Positions 19,815-29,981 of a stretch of DNA of 29,981 bases are shown in pieces (position 1 is the stretch's first letter; each line of letters starts with the position of its first letter). The stretch is from NCBI GenBank assembly GCA_001579985.1, contig LRSR01007199.1, positions 1 to 29,981 of the forward strand, given 5' to 3'. Origin of the DNA: Hypsibius dujardini. Taxonomy: Eukaryota > Tardigrada > Eutardigrada > Parachela > Hypsibiidae. A program made the position numbers and the translations under genes. Under the pieces are notes generated by a model. It was not told the origin of the DNA, ran no database searches, and saw only the letters and a list, made by a program, of their open reading frames with translations.

Positions 19815-20034
19815 ATGTCTCGGAAACAGATTTTTCAGCAACTTCAATCATTGCACGACGACTTTGCTGTTTCCCAAATCAAAAACAAAATGTTGAATGA
19901 AGCTGTGGTTCTTCAAAGACAGTGTCCAGTTTGCGGTCTGTCGCCATACGTCCCAAACTGATCATTCAATCAAGTGATCTGTGTCACAGCTGTAAAATCA
20001 AAACCTCAGTTCCAACTTTTGCAGGTGCGATCAC
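19815..20034 (+). pseudogene. Possible broken CxxC-containing exon
   Basis: An ATG frame at 19815-19961 encodes 48 residues that look like real protein (LQSLHDDFAVSQIKNKML.., then QCPVCG) and stops. The overlapping +1 frame carries on across the stop with LIIQSSDLCHSCKIKTS and reaches GCAG|GTGCG near 20029. A CPVC..CHSC pair would be a typical zinc-binding layout, so this may be one exon with a frame break, either a true lesion or an assembly error. Family unknown. The rest of 19300-20738 shows AATC runs, a CATC run at 20428 and a CAAAGCCAGT repeat near 20612, but no firm gene. Confidence 0.25.
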
Positions 20035-20738
20035 TTTTACTGCTGCAAACTTAACTGCTGTCATTTTCAGGCGCAACAAAACCTGCCTAATATTATCGTT
20101 TCGCTCATCTTTCAGATTCACCTTTTCTTTGTAAGGGTCGGTTCCGAGAGCAGCTTTGTATTATTTCCTGTCGTCCCGAAGATGAAGCCCTCAGTGCGCA
20201 TACGTCTCATTCACATTGAGACGGCTGCACTTCTCTGCGGTTTCGTGTGCTTAAAAGGGACAAGATTCGGCTGAATCTACAGGCACCCCAGGTACCCCAG
20301 GGGGTGTTAATTAAACAAAACGGACCCAATCGAACCGGAAAACCATCGGTAAATCTGTTACAAAATCAAACTCAACCATTCATGATAACTTTACGTATAA
20401 AGTTCCTACTTTCGTCAAGCAGGAAATCCATCCATCCATCCATCCATTTTGCGTTTCAGCAGTACAACTGCAAGAGTAATCTTCTTTTACAGCAGGTACC
20501 ACCACAGCTGAATGAAATCGAGCGGCAGCCAACACATTGACATCCACGTTCGGTTAAACCCAAGTCAAGATTACCAAACGACCGAATGAAGATCGTCCTC
20601 AAACCACTACGAAGCCAGTACAGCAAAGCCAGTCCAGCAAAGCCAGTAGAGCAAAGCCCACGAGAACTGCTCCTGCTCTTACTTTACTTTACGGAACAAC
20701 TTTAAACCACAAAACCAATCAACAGTCAAACATCTCAG

Positions 20739-23700
20739 TTAGTGCAAGGGAGCGGCGACTTTCCGCGGCGGATCGTTCAGCGCCTTCGCCAACGCCTCCT
20801 GGGTGTCGTGGCTCAGCGAAGTGACGATAGTCTGGAAGAGCGCTTGGTCTTGCTGCAAAAGCCAAACAGGTCGCTGATACAACAACCGCCCCAGACAGAA
20901 CCGCCAACACACAACAACAACGCCCACAACTACCAACCTGGACATGCCTGACAATGGCAATCAAACGGTTAAACACCGCATTCGCCTGCCCTCCCTCCTC
21001 CTCCTCCTCCAGGGCGTCCTTCTCCACCGCCTCCGCAATGACCGCAATGATGCGCGGCAAGTTGGAATAGTTCTGCCCGACCACCGCCGCGTTGTTGGCC
21101 TCAATCAGTTCCGCAAAGTACTCATACACAATCGGCGTCTCATCCGGATCGATGTAGACCGGCAGCCAGCCTAGAAAGTGCAGCATCACCGCGTCCTTCA
21201 CGCCGCAGTTCTCCAATATCTTCGGCCGATACTTCAGAAAGCGCACAATCGCCGAGATGCAGTTCTCCGTGGGGCCCTCGTTGTCCTCGCTGCGGGAGTC
21301 GGCCTTGTTGATCAGGTCCAGCAGCACCGGCGCCGCTTCCATACACTCAGCAATCAGGGCGTCCCCGGCGTGCTGCGCCATCAGGCCCCAACCGAAGGCC
21401 GACGCTTGCCGGACAGGTCCTTCAGCGTGTTGCAGTCCCGCTTTGAAGATGGGCACAAAAAGCTCCTTGTACGTCGCCGACTTCTGTAACATCGCCACAA
21501 GAACTTACGGACCAGGAGACAACAAGCCAGAATGGATCTGGGCCACTCAAATTCCAATCAAACTTTCCAAATACAATAAAATTCCTCATTCTTTGGCATT
21601 ACAAATCAACTCATCACGGCTAGCGGGTTCCCTACCTCGCCAGCGTACTGTAGCATTGAATCGAACGTGCAAATGGCCCACTGCAGCTCCTGGAATGGTC
21701 GTCCAGCATGCTACAACACAAGACACGACATCCAATTAGACGCGCACCTGACTCGCACCTCAAGTGGCGAAATGAGCCGGAAAAAAAGTCCCCCCCCCCC
21801 AGGCAGCACTATCACAACTTCCGATTAATCCAAGGCGTTTTCGACCAAATGAAATCCTTCCGACTTACCGTCAGCTTCATAAGGGTCGCCAAGAATGTCT
21901 CGAACCGCGAGCACAGCGCCGCCCCGTAGACCTTGAAGAGATGGTGCACGACATCGCTGACCCGGGACACGAGGTAGTAATCACTCTTGGCGTCCCCGTC
22001 CAAATTCTCCTGCATCTCCTCATCGTAATCATCATCGTTTCGTGCCTCTGGACAAAAAAAAGATGAACAAACTCTGCTTCAAACCACAAACTCAGTCTCT
22101 CGTTTTACCCTCACAGCTTTCAAAAGGCCTTACTCATTCGCTCTCCCGCTCGGGTAAAGTACTCCTCCAGGTCAGTTTCCAACGCCTTGAAAATCTCCTC
22201 GATATCCTGCACCGTCAAGGCGTCCGTGCCCACCACGACCACTGACTGCAACAAAAAAGCATGAAACCAAGGCACTATACAAATCAATCGGCAGCAACAC
22301 ACCACACAAGGAGACTTCGTCAGAGACCAACTGACAAGTGAGAGGGTCGATCAGGCTATTCCACGTACCTCCGCTAGGCATCCCAGCTTATCACCCAATG
22401 TGTCCGGATCAGGCTCGTCAGACAGGGACTGCATCAGTTTAGGATAGACAAACCGCCACATCTCCAGCAGGTAGGGATGACCGCGGGTCTTGGCCACCTC
22501 CAGCAGACGAGGAATCGCGCCAGCAGCATTCTGACGGCATCCTAAAACGAGGTCGTGAATGTAAAAAGATTCGTGGGAGAAAACAACATCCGACTTTCCA
22601 AAAAACCCAACATCTCAATATAATTCACAAACGGCAATACCCAGCACTGCGATCCCGGACAAAAAAATCCAACCAGAAACCGTTCCCGACAAGACCACAT
22701 AAATCACAAAATCCAACTCACCTTCATGGACAAAAAAGCCAAGCGTCTCCACCATCAGCTTCATCACGGGCTCTACATACGGCACAAACTCCTCCTTCAG
22801 TTCCTGCGCATAGGTCCGCAGAATGTCCAACGCGTCGGCCTTCTCATCCAGCCCGGCGGTCTTGATGCCGACATTCTGCTTGTCCCCCGTCAGATTCATG
22901 AAGGTCCAGTCGCCGTCCTGCTCCTGCGCCTCCACGTCGTCCTCGTCGATGACGGAGATTTCCGCCTTCTGCTCGGCGGCCCGCATCACCGGCGGCATCA
23001 CCACCGGCAGGTACTTGGCAAACTCCTTCCCGAGGATCCGGCAGATCCGGCCCCAGGCGTTAATGTAGTACGAGTAAGAGACATCGTCCGCTGCCACTTC
23101 CTCTTCGCCTGTCTGCGTCTTCAGCAGCATCTGCATCACCTCATCTGCGTCTTGGAAGAACTGTCACAACCAAACAGCAACGCGATGCTCAATTACAATG
23201 ATCATACCCGCGAGACGAGAAACAGCTAATAAGACATGAACAAAATCCAATGAAGTCACATCACAAAAGTCAAGACAAACAATTTCAGGCAACAATCGGG
23301 GAAAACATTCCCAGACAGATTTATGAACAGGTACATTAGCTGCAGCTGCCAAATAAGAGCTACGAAACTTTCGAAAACAAAGGCTCCCGAAATTGGGCAG
23401 ATTAGCGTTGTTTTGCTCAGGCAGACACATATACAGATAATAGGTAGGCATCCTGCTGGCTAGCTGGCAGGCAGACAGGCAGGCAGACAAACAGATGAAC
23501 AGGCAGGCAAACAGATGAACAGGCAGGCAAACAGACAAACAGGCAGGTAGACAAACAGGCAGACACACAGGTAGGCAGACAGGCAGACAGACAGATGAAC
23601 AGACAGACTGACTGACGTTTCGACTAACAGTCTAGCAGATCAGTCGGAAAAAAGACAAACGAATGAATCGTACGTGGAACGAAAGAACCCTCGACGTTTA

Positions 23701-26700
23701 AGCTTACTCACCCGCTCGCGAGGCACACACATTCCAATCAACGAGATGCACTCGATGGCCTTCCCGCGCAGGAGCCGATACTCCTTCTGATTTATGTTCT
23801 GAGCAATAAACTTCAAGTAGGGCATAAACCTAAAAAGTCGAAGGAGAAAAACGGCATCAGCTACTAACACCATCCCATACGCAACGAGTGCCTCAGTGTA
23901 GTACTCACTTCTCGTAGTACGGTGCGAATTTGTCTTCAATTTTGTCAGCGAGTGAGGCGATTTCCGTGATGATGTTTTCCAGCACCAGTTTCTTCCCGCT
24001 CACTTGAAACTAAAAACACGCAGCACGTTTTGTCATTTCAAACCACAAACGGCCTTTGCTCCTTTTCTTCCAACAAACCTCCTTGAACTTGGTTTCCAAT
24101 GCGCCATAGAGAACATTGAGAATCGGGTCGAGGAACTTGGAGAGAATTTTTAAGTCGCACTCCTCGGTGAAGTTGATCATGGCGGCCACGGCGTGGGACT
24201 GCACCCGCGGCTCTGGATCCTTGGTCACGGCCCCGAGGAGTGTCTCAATCACCACACTCTTGTACTTCTTCTGGAAGCCGGGGGCAAAGTCCGTCGACAA
24301 CTGGCCGAAGCAGTTGCACGCAGCGTATCGAACGCGGGGATGCTGCAAACAGCATCAAGAGAACTGGCTATCAACAACAGTCAAGCAAATGTTCAAGCAC
24401 GCTGACAAAAGGGCAAGCAGAGTCCAAGAAAAGATGGAGGGGGGCAGGACAGACATTTGTTTTGCAAGATCGATGCCTAAAAAAATGAGTACATGTCAAC
24501 CTCCCAAGCAGACGAGAGAAAGGACAGAGACATTCAGAGAATGCAGGCATCATAGACAATCACTCAGACAGATGTCGCGGCCCAAAGGCACAAACAGACA
24601 GCTAGCTAGGTAGCCAAAGAGGAGCCAACCGCAAAGAAGGACGAAAGAAATCATACATACAGGCGTCACAGGAACATAGGACACAGACACAAAAGATAAA
24701 CAGACTAGTCAGCTAGGTATATGAAGAGATGCGTATTCAGCCAGAAGAACCAACAGAAACACAGACAGACAGTCAGTCAAAGGCAGGCAGACAGAACAGA
24801 CAATCACCTTGGCAGACGATTCAGACATACATATGACAGCTAGGTGCCTGGAGACATGCATCTTCAGATGGAACACACAAGCATCAACCGTTCAAAGTTG
24901 CACGCAGACAAGAGGACTGAAATAGACAGTCAGACGTCGGCACTCGAGCAAACATACCGGATCATTCATGCTGCTCTGCAGAACCTTGACAATCTCATCC
25001 AGATGCTTCTCCATAGACTTGGTAAGACCCTCCCCGGTCGCCGAAATAGCCATCAACGCGGCATGACGGTAGCGCCAATCTGTATGAGACGCAGAAGTAA
25101 ACATAGGCGGACCCAAAACCGTGGCCGCCTTACATAATTTCAACAGACTGACTGACAATCCACCAAAAAAGTTGCACCACACATCTCCTGCCACGCCTCA
25201 CCGTTATGGGTCAACATCTGGTGGCAAGTGGAGAGGAGAGGTCGCAGCATTATCTTGCCGCCCAAGGCACAGGCCACCCGGTCAATGGAGCTCTCAGCGA
25301 CGTACGAGTTAGAGTCTTCCTCCTCTGTCTTGTTCTCATCGGCTGACAGCCATTCTTCATCCTCTTCCAATTCCGTCATCAGACCCAACATTGCGGTAAC
25401 TGCAAACAGCATAAGAATCGTTCCATAGAAATCCCGGGGAGGACCAGATACTGGGCAAAGTCTCGAACGAAAACGTCTGTCTGTCTGTCTGTCTGCCTGC
25501 CTGCCTGTTTGTCTGCCTGCCTGCTTGTTTATCTGCCTGCCTGCCTGTCTAGCTGTAAAGGAAGAAAATGGAAATCGCAAACGACCAAACAGCAACGGAC
25601 AGTCCTTCGAGTATCGAGTCACAAGAAATATACCGAAGGCGGGAATCTTGCTCTCAGCTTGTTTCCGTACAATCTGCGGCGCAGACTCGCACAGAGTAAC
25701 CAGCAGCTCCATGGCCAGTTGTCGGACGTCCTCAGCCAAAGTCGTGTCTTGAAGAGTCTAGTGACGCAACAGAAAAAGAACACACACCATGACTTTCGCC
25801 TTCATCTCCAGCAACAAAATCCTTACAGATGTGCCGAAATCGAAGACAGCGTGAATGTCCTGCCGGAACAGTTTCGGGCACTCCTCCACCAGCTCGATGA
25901 CATTCTTCAGCACGTCTGCGTCGCCCTGCTTGACAGACTCCGCGGCGACCCGGTAGATGTTCTGCATGCAGTCCTGGAAGTTACGGATGAAGCGCTTCTC
26001 GTCCTCCTCCGCGGCGTTCTCGATGATGAACTGGGTGAGCGTGGTGACAGCCAGCTGACGGATCTCAAAGGTGTCGTCGTTGGTCGCGGCGACGATCAAA
26101 TTCTTCAGCTGGATAATCTTCTTCCGGCCCTCGTCGCCGAACAATCCAGGGTAGTCGCTAAACATGGAAAAAAATTAATTAAGATACCTGAACTCTCAAC
26201 TTCTGGTACGCGGTAATGACGACCCTAGAATAATCCTGGAAAGACCCTGGAACGATCCTGGAATGACCCTGGAACGATCCTGGAATGACCATGGAACGAC
26301 CCTGGAATGATTCTGGAACGACCCTAGAATAATCCTGGAACGATCCTGGAATGATCCTGGAATGATTCTGGAACGACCCTGGAACTTGGAAACGTGCTTC
26401 GAGACGTCTATTTCCCTCGTAAATCGGGTTGGCGAACGCGGCCAAGCTCTTAATCACATTGCCCCAATCGTTAAGAGGAATACAGACATACCCCAGAATC
26501 ATTAGCGAGCACTGCTTTAAGTGCTTCTCCTGGCCGCTGAGGGAGTTGGAGACAAACTCCACCAGCTCCTTCCAGCTCAATCCGGCGACATCGTCCTCCT
26601 CCAGGCCGTAAATGTGCCGAGTAACCTCGCTCACGGCGTCGCAGATTTTCTTCTTCAACGTGGGCTCCCGTGAGATATCGGTCGTCAACAGGTGGAGTAG

Positions 26701-27943
26701 TTGATTCCGGAATAGTTTTTGATTGTCCGGAGTGAACTTGTTGTAGAAGGTTTTGAAATCGCTGGTAATCAGTCGTCGGAGAAGGACCGCCGCCAAAATA
26801 GCAATCTGAAAAATGAAAAAGGACAATGATCCAAACGAATTTACACCAATCAGTGGGCCGGCAGGATAAGCAAAAAGATGAGGCAGCATAAGAAGATGAA
26901 AGTTATTCATTTACCATTCAATCAATCAATTACACTACCAGATCTACACAGTAGACTGCCATTGATTGCTTGATTAGCACTGCATTGCACTACAATGATC
27001 TACGCAGTAGACTGCCATTGATTGGTTGATTAGCATTACATTAGCACTGCAATGATCTACACAGTAGACTGTCATTGATTGGTTGATTAGATAGAGAATC
27101 TCTATTCTCTATTCCAAAATCGTGGCTCCGTGCCTCACTACGAAAGACTCAAAGTTTCATCATAAATAACAGTTCAACAAACGAAAAGCAAAATCACTGA
27201 AAACACAACAAATTCAATGCAGAAAACTCCGAAAACAACATCACGTGAGCATGCTGTCATTGGTTGATTGATTGTCGCGACACGCATAAAATCGAATTCA
27301 TTTCCCCCTGCCGGTGACTCATTTTCTTCCTTACACCGTCGCCACTTTACCACTCCCTTTTAGCCGGGCATCTCTTCGTCGATCTACCTGCCGATATACC
27401 TCATCTTCGTGGGGATATGCTTGCTGGCCAAACAAAGCCGAAAAATGTTCTGTCAAATTGTTCACTCAATCAACTCAATCAATCGTTTCTGCAACCAAAT
27501 AGATAACATTACTTGATGGAGCAGCCATTGATTGGTTGATTGGTTCGAAAGTAGAAACATTTCAAAATTGTTCCCCTTGCCACGTGTCAGTTTCCTTCTC
27601 TCTTTCCCATAATTTAGCCGACTAAAAATTCAGGTTTCTTCTCTTCCATGAACTGGTTGATTCATACCTCCACTTCGTTGGGATGAGCGGGTCGAGCGCT
27701 GCCGATGATCGTCAGCAGATTAACTGCCCGCACTTCCGCGTCCAGCTGATTGAACACGGTCTGAAATAAAAATCGAAAAATTACATCGGATCTCTACTGA
27801 AAATCCCCTGGCGTGGCACGACGACCCGGTCAGTGAGATGGTTGCCGAGCCGGGGAACCCTGAATTACCTCTGCCTCCTTCCTGATGTCATTGTCTGTGC
27901 CTTTTAACCGCTCCAACAGTTGACTGAAGGTGGCTAAATCCAT
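20739..27943 (-). CDS. IPO5: Importin-5 (karyopherin beta-3, RanBP5 homologue)
   Basis: HEAT-repeat nuclear import receptor that binds cargo such as ribosomal proteins and histones and releases it on RanGTP. Minus-strand exons: 27869-27943, 27668-27760, 26492-26805, 25827-26157, 25634-25757, 25202-25399, 24958-25079, 24079-24342, 23909-24009, 23712-23829, 22722-23160, 22369-22541, 22134-22245, 21869-22047, 21636-21710, 20938-21483, 20739-20852. All junctions are GT..AG and in phase, giving 1125 aa (human 1097). The protein is colinear with the family: [16 protein letters not shown] with an acidic loop (about 322-345), [56 protein letters not shown]-like helices, [10 protein letters not shown]. 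The start ATG has a CCATGG context. It converges with YAP; the two stop codons are 1.7 kb apart. An acidic run, EEEEE, is at 1065-1069. I see no broken exon. Confidence 0.96.
23468..23612. repeat. CAGA/CAGG microsatellite in IPO5 intron 10
   Basis: Degenerate tetranucleotide array between exons 23712-23829 and 22722-23160. A more dispersed CAGA-rich tract fills 24397-24800, in the intron between exons 24958-25079 and 24079-24342. Confidence 0.9.
25475..25556. repeat. TGTC/TGCC microsatellite in IPO5 intron 5
   Basis: Tetranucleotide array between exons 25634-25757 and 25202-25399. It is in the opposite orientation, relative to the gene, from the arrays in its other introns. Confidence 0.9.
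26222..26390. repeat. 11-bp minisatellite in IPO5 intron 3
   Basis: About 15 copies of an 11-bp unit, CCTGGAACGAT with CCTGGAATGAC variants. It ends about 65 bp before the acceptor of exon 25827-26157 in the transcript direction. Confidence 0.9.
26941..27092. repeat. 56-57 bp tandem repeat in IPO5 intron 2
   Basis: Three copies starting at 26941, 26997 and 27054, each GATCTAC(A/G)CAGTAGACTG followed by CATTGATTG.TTGATTAG. The intron (26806-27667) has further scattered ATTGATTGGTTGATT words and no other feature. Confidence 0.85.
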
Positions 27944-28061
27944 GGAGGACAATATGTAATTGTAGTTCGGCCGAGAAATAATCCTTCAAAGGGGCGGAGT
28001 AGCCGATGGAAACGAAATCGGAGAAGGATGTCCCGTCCTTAATGTGTTGTGCAATCAAATC

Positions 28062-28349
28062 GTAAAAGGGTTTTTTGCGTGAGTGAAAAGCAGCGAACCT
28101 CATTCAAACAAAGCGGCGACTCACGTCCAGTCAAGTTAACACTGAACATGTGTCTTTTAACGCCCATACGTGGGTGGTCGGAATTTCATGCTTGCGACTG
28201 GGTGGGTAAAAGGGTTTTTTGCGTGAGTGAAAAGCAGCAAACCTCATTCAAACAAAGCGGCGACTCACGTCCAGTCAATTTAACACTGAACATGTGTCTT
28301 TTAACGCCCATACGTGGGTGGTCGGAATTTTATGCATGAGATTGGGTGG
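28062..28349. repeat. 144-bp tandem duplication upstream of IPO5
   Basis: 28062-28205 and 28206-28349 are about 95 percent identical by eye (GTAAAAGGGTTTTTTGCGTG start; TTAACGCCCATACGTGGGTG near the end). It begins about 120 bp upstream of the IPO5 start codon, so it may cover the promoter or 5' UTR. As 144 is a multiple of 3, a 96-codon frame stays open through both copies, but it has no protein-like features otherwise. Confidence 0.9.
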
Positions 28350-28492
28350 GCGGCGGGCTGTGTGTACGGAATACGTTATGTAGGAATTTTGCGGACTCTT
28401 ATTATGACTCTCTCATCAATCCGAGATGGACCACTGATGGTTTATAATTTCTAAATTGTATAATAAAAACTGTATTACCTCAATATAGCTAA

Positions 28493-28719
28493 AGTACTGC
28501 ACTATCGGGAAGGTTTGGTGCCGATTTTTGGATCCCCCAGTAAAGTTATACCATGGGGCAATAATAACAAGATCGACTCAATAAGTCAATCAAGCAGCCG
28601 ATTCGCTTAAACTTAACAGGTGCAGCCTTGTGGTGTCCATGCTTTTGCAATCAATCAAATGGTTGCTTTTTACTGCTGCCATGACGTCACGACACCAAAC
28701 CTTCCCGATTGTACAGTAC
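28493..28719. mobile_element. 227-bp inverted-repeat element
   Basis: Arms 28493-28520 and 28693-28719 match almost perfectly (ATCGGGAAGGTTTGGTG with GTACTG tips). No coding capacity inside. It sits between the IPO5 5' end and the CPSF4 3' end. The GTACTG tip resembles that of the element at 10313. Confidence 0.75.
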
Positions 28720-28998
28720 CACGGCGCTAATTCCAGTATGCAACAAAAATTCCCACATCTCCACAATCGAGGCAGAAGTGCGAGCTAATGCCCATGTACA
28801 AACTACAAACCGCAAAAAAAGACGGAAAAGGCTAGGCATAAAGTTACAAGTACGAAAGTACATACAGTCCCATCGAAGTAGGCGAGGCACCGTAATTATA
28901 GACCTCGAACAGATCCTAGAATATTCTAACGTCTGAGGAAATGAAAGCAAGGATCGTTTCTGACCGATCCCGACTGTGAAAGGCTACTTGACCAATTT

Positions 28999-29855
28999 TC
29001 ACTGCTTGGCTGCGCGACAACGAATAGCAATATGACCCATCTCCCCGCAAGCGCTGCAGATTATTTGGGAATTCCGCGGTCTATTGGGGAGGATATCCAA
29101 TCTCGGACTGCAAATAAGACACCATGGTAAACTGACAAGTCTGATCGAATTTATCCTACCAAATACATCTATCACCATACACAGAAACTGTCAGTCAGTC
29201 TCCTGTTCCCATCTCAGCCGATCCGTGTATCCGTCTGCCTTTCTATCAGTCTGCCTTACTATCAGTCAGTCAGTCAGTCAGTCAGTCAGTCAGTCAGTCA
29301 GTCAGTCAGTCAGCTTGTCTGTCTGTCTGTCTGCCTGTCTGCCTGTCTGCCTGTCTGCCCGGCCGTCTGCTTAATCAGTCTGAATCTGTATCAGTGTCAT
29401 CAGTAATTCACGTACTGGGCTGATTCGCATGCCGGCCCTTTAGGACAAAATCCCACGAAATAAGACTGGCAAATGGTCCTCTTGATGTGCTTCATGGGGC
29501 ATGCTTGTCCACCTATAAAACACAACACAGACAACACAATAAGCACAGCCCTTTCTGTTCCGGGAGAAGCGACTTCGAAACAAAAATACCGACTCACCGA
29601 GCCGACAAAATCCGCGTGTGTACCAAGTGCACTCTTTTATACGCTGCTCAGGATTGAGATGAAGAAAACGGCAATCTTTGTTGGTGCACGCATCTGTGGG
29701 ACAGAACGGAGAAATGAAATAAGGCACAACAAAACCCAGGCTAGGATTGGGATACGCAACTGAATTTGGAATAAAAGTAGCATTCCGGCATCTTGGTCAT
29801 ATCGAACTCATGAAGAAAGTCACAGGTGTCTGCGCGCCGACAAAGTCCGCGCAGC
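28999..29855 (-). CDS. CPSF4: Cleavage and polyadenylation specificity factor subunit 4 (CPSF30), C-terminal part
   Basis: RNA-binding zinc-finger subunit of the CPSF complex, which recognises the AAUAAA signal during pre-mRNA 3' processing. Minus-strand exons 29761-29855, 29598-29693, 29416-29512 and 28999-29107 join in phase. The N-terminal exons lie beyond the right edge. Order: the end of a CCCH finger (LRGLCRRADTCDFLHEFDMT), CYFYSKFNACTNKDCRFLH, CTWYTRGFC..CPMKH, CQSYFVGFCPKGPACESAH, then a CCHC zinc knuckle, CSACGEMGHIAIRC, and a short RAAKQ tail. The His of the last CCCH finger is split: CA at an exon end, T at the start of the next. Without splicing it would read Gln. The finger with CRLGGQAC has one residue more between its second and third Cys than human. 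The linker between the last finger and the knuckle is only about 15 residues, much shorter than in vertebrates. Confidence 0.94.
29226..29372. repeat. TCAG/TGTC microsatellite in CPSF4 intron
   Basis: A (TCAG)n run of about 12 units at 29261-29313 is followed by TGTC/TGCC units. It lies between the last two CPSF4 exons. Confidence 0.95.
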
Positions 29856-29887
29856 CTGGAAAGGAAACATACAATCAACGACAAGAC

Positions 29888-29981
29888 TGAGTACATTGGA
29901 GGGTCCGGGTATGGGCAAAAGGGGCGGAGCAGGGGGTGGTCGGGTCGTTGATTGTTCGATTGAGTACACTGAAGGGTCCGG
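29888..29981. repeat. Copy of the GGGCAAAAGGGGCGG repeat, cut by window edge
   Basis: TGAGTACA..GGGTCCGG occurs at 29888 and again at 29961 (73-bp period). Between them lies GGTATGGGCAAAAGGGGCGG, then GTTGATTGTTCGATT, as in the element at 11623. It lies in a CPSF4 intron and continues beyond the window. Confidence 0.7.

Noticed and set aside
21178-23229. Plus-strand ORFs of 100-167 aa
   Set aside because: Antisense shadows of the GC-rich importin-5 exons, whose minus-strand frame aligns with the family throughout.
28049-28339. 96-aa ORF made of two 48-aa repeats
   Set aside because: It results from the 144-bp tandem duplication, whose length is a multiple of 3. No splice context or recognisable motif.
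1-29981. tRNA and rRNA genes
   Set aside because: I looked for tRNA B-box-like GTTCGANTC words with pairing arms and for rRNA-like blocks and found none convincing. A tRNAscan run would settle it.

Overview
This is a stretch of eukaryotic nuclear DNA, most likely from an invertebrate metazoan or a very close holozoan relative. The genes are split by many short GT..AG introns. The YAP/Yorkie homologue carries Hippo-pathway (LATS) sites and a C-terminal PDZ ligand, which points to the animal lineage. I cannot name the species. No bacterial, viral or organellar genes were recognised.

Layout, left to right: (1) the 3' part of a BTB-domain gene on + (275-2062). (2) A repeat-rich gap. (3) NUDT9 (ADP-ribose pyrophosphatase) on -, 4053-6598, eight exons, 335 aa. 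(4) A small three-exon gene of unknown function on - (8133-9517, 182 aa). (5) About 4.6 kb, 9.5-14.1 kb, with no firm gene, packed with inverted-repeat (MITE or foldback) elements and minisatellites, followed by a few exon-like segments. (6) A YAP/Yorkie homologue on +, 15602-19041, seven exons, 511 aa. (7) A 1.7 kb gap holding a possible broken CxxC exon. (8) Importin-5 on -, 20739-27943, 17 exons, 1125 aa, convergent with YAP. (9) A 1 kb gap with a 144-bp tandem duplication and a foldback element. (10) The last four exons of CPSF4/CPSF30 on -, 28999-29855, running off the right edge.

The four recognised genes are conserved housekeeping or signalling genes and do not form one pathway: ADP-ribose hydrolysis, Hippo transcriptional output, nuclear import, and pre-mRNA 3'-end processing. 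I rebuilt each gene by joining exons at visible GT/AG sites so that reading phase is kept and the protein stays alignable with the family from memory. No alignment or search was run. The intergenic DNA and many introns are full of TGTC/CAGA-type simple repeats, and these produce most of the long spurious open frames.

The most interesting points are: the YAP homologue has a single WW domain with Glu in place of the ligand-binding His, and Asn in place of the key TEAD-contact Ser, while keeping four HxRxxS motifs; there is a concentric nest of inverted repeats at 12.6-13.5 kb; and several short inverted-repeat families are present in more than one copy, one of them inside a YAP intron next to a splice donor.
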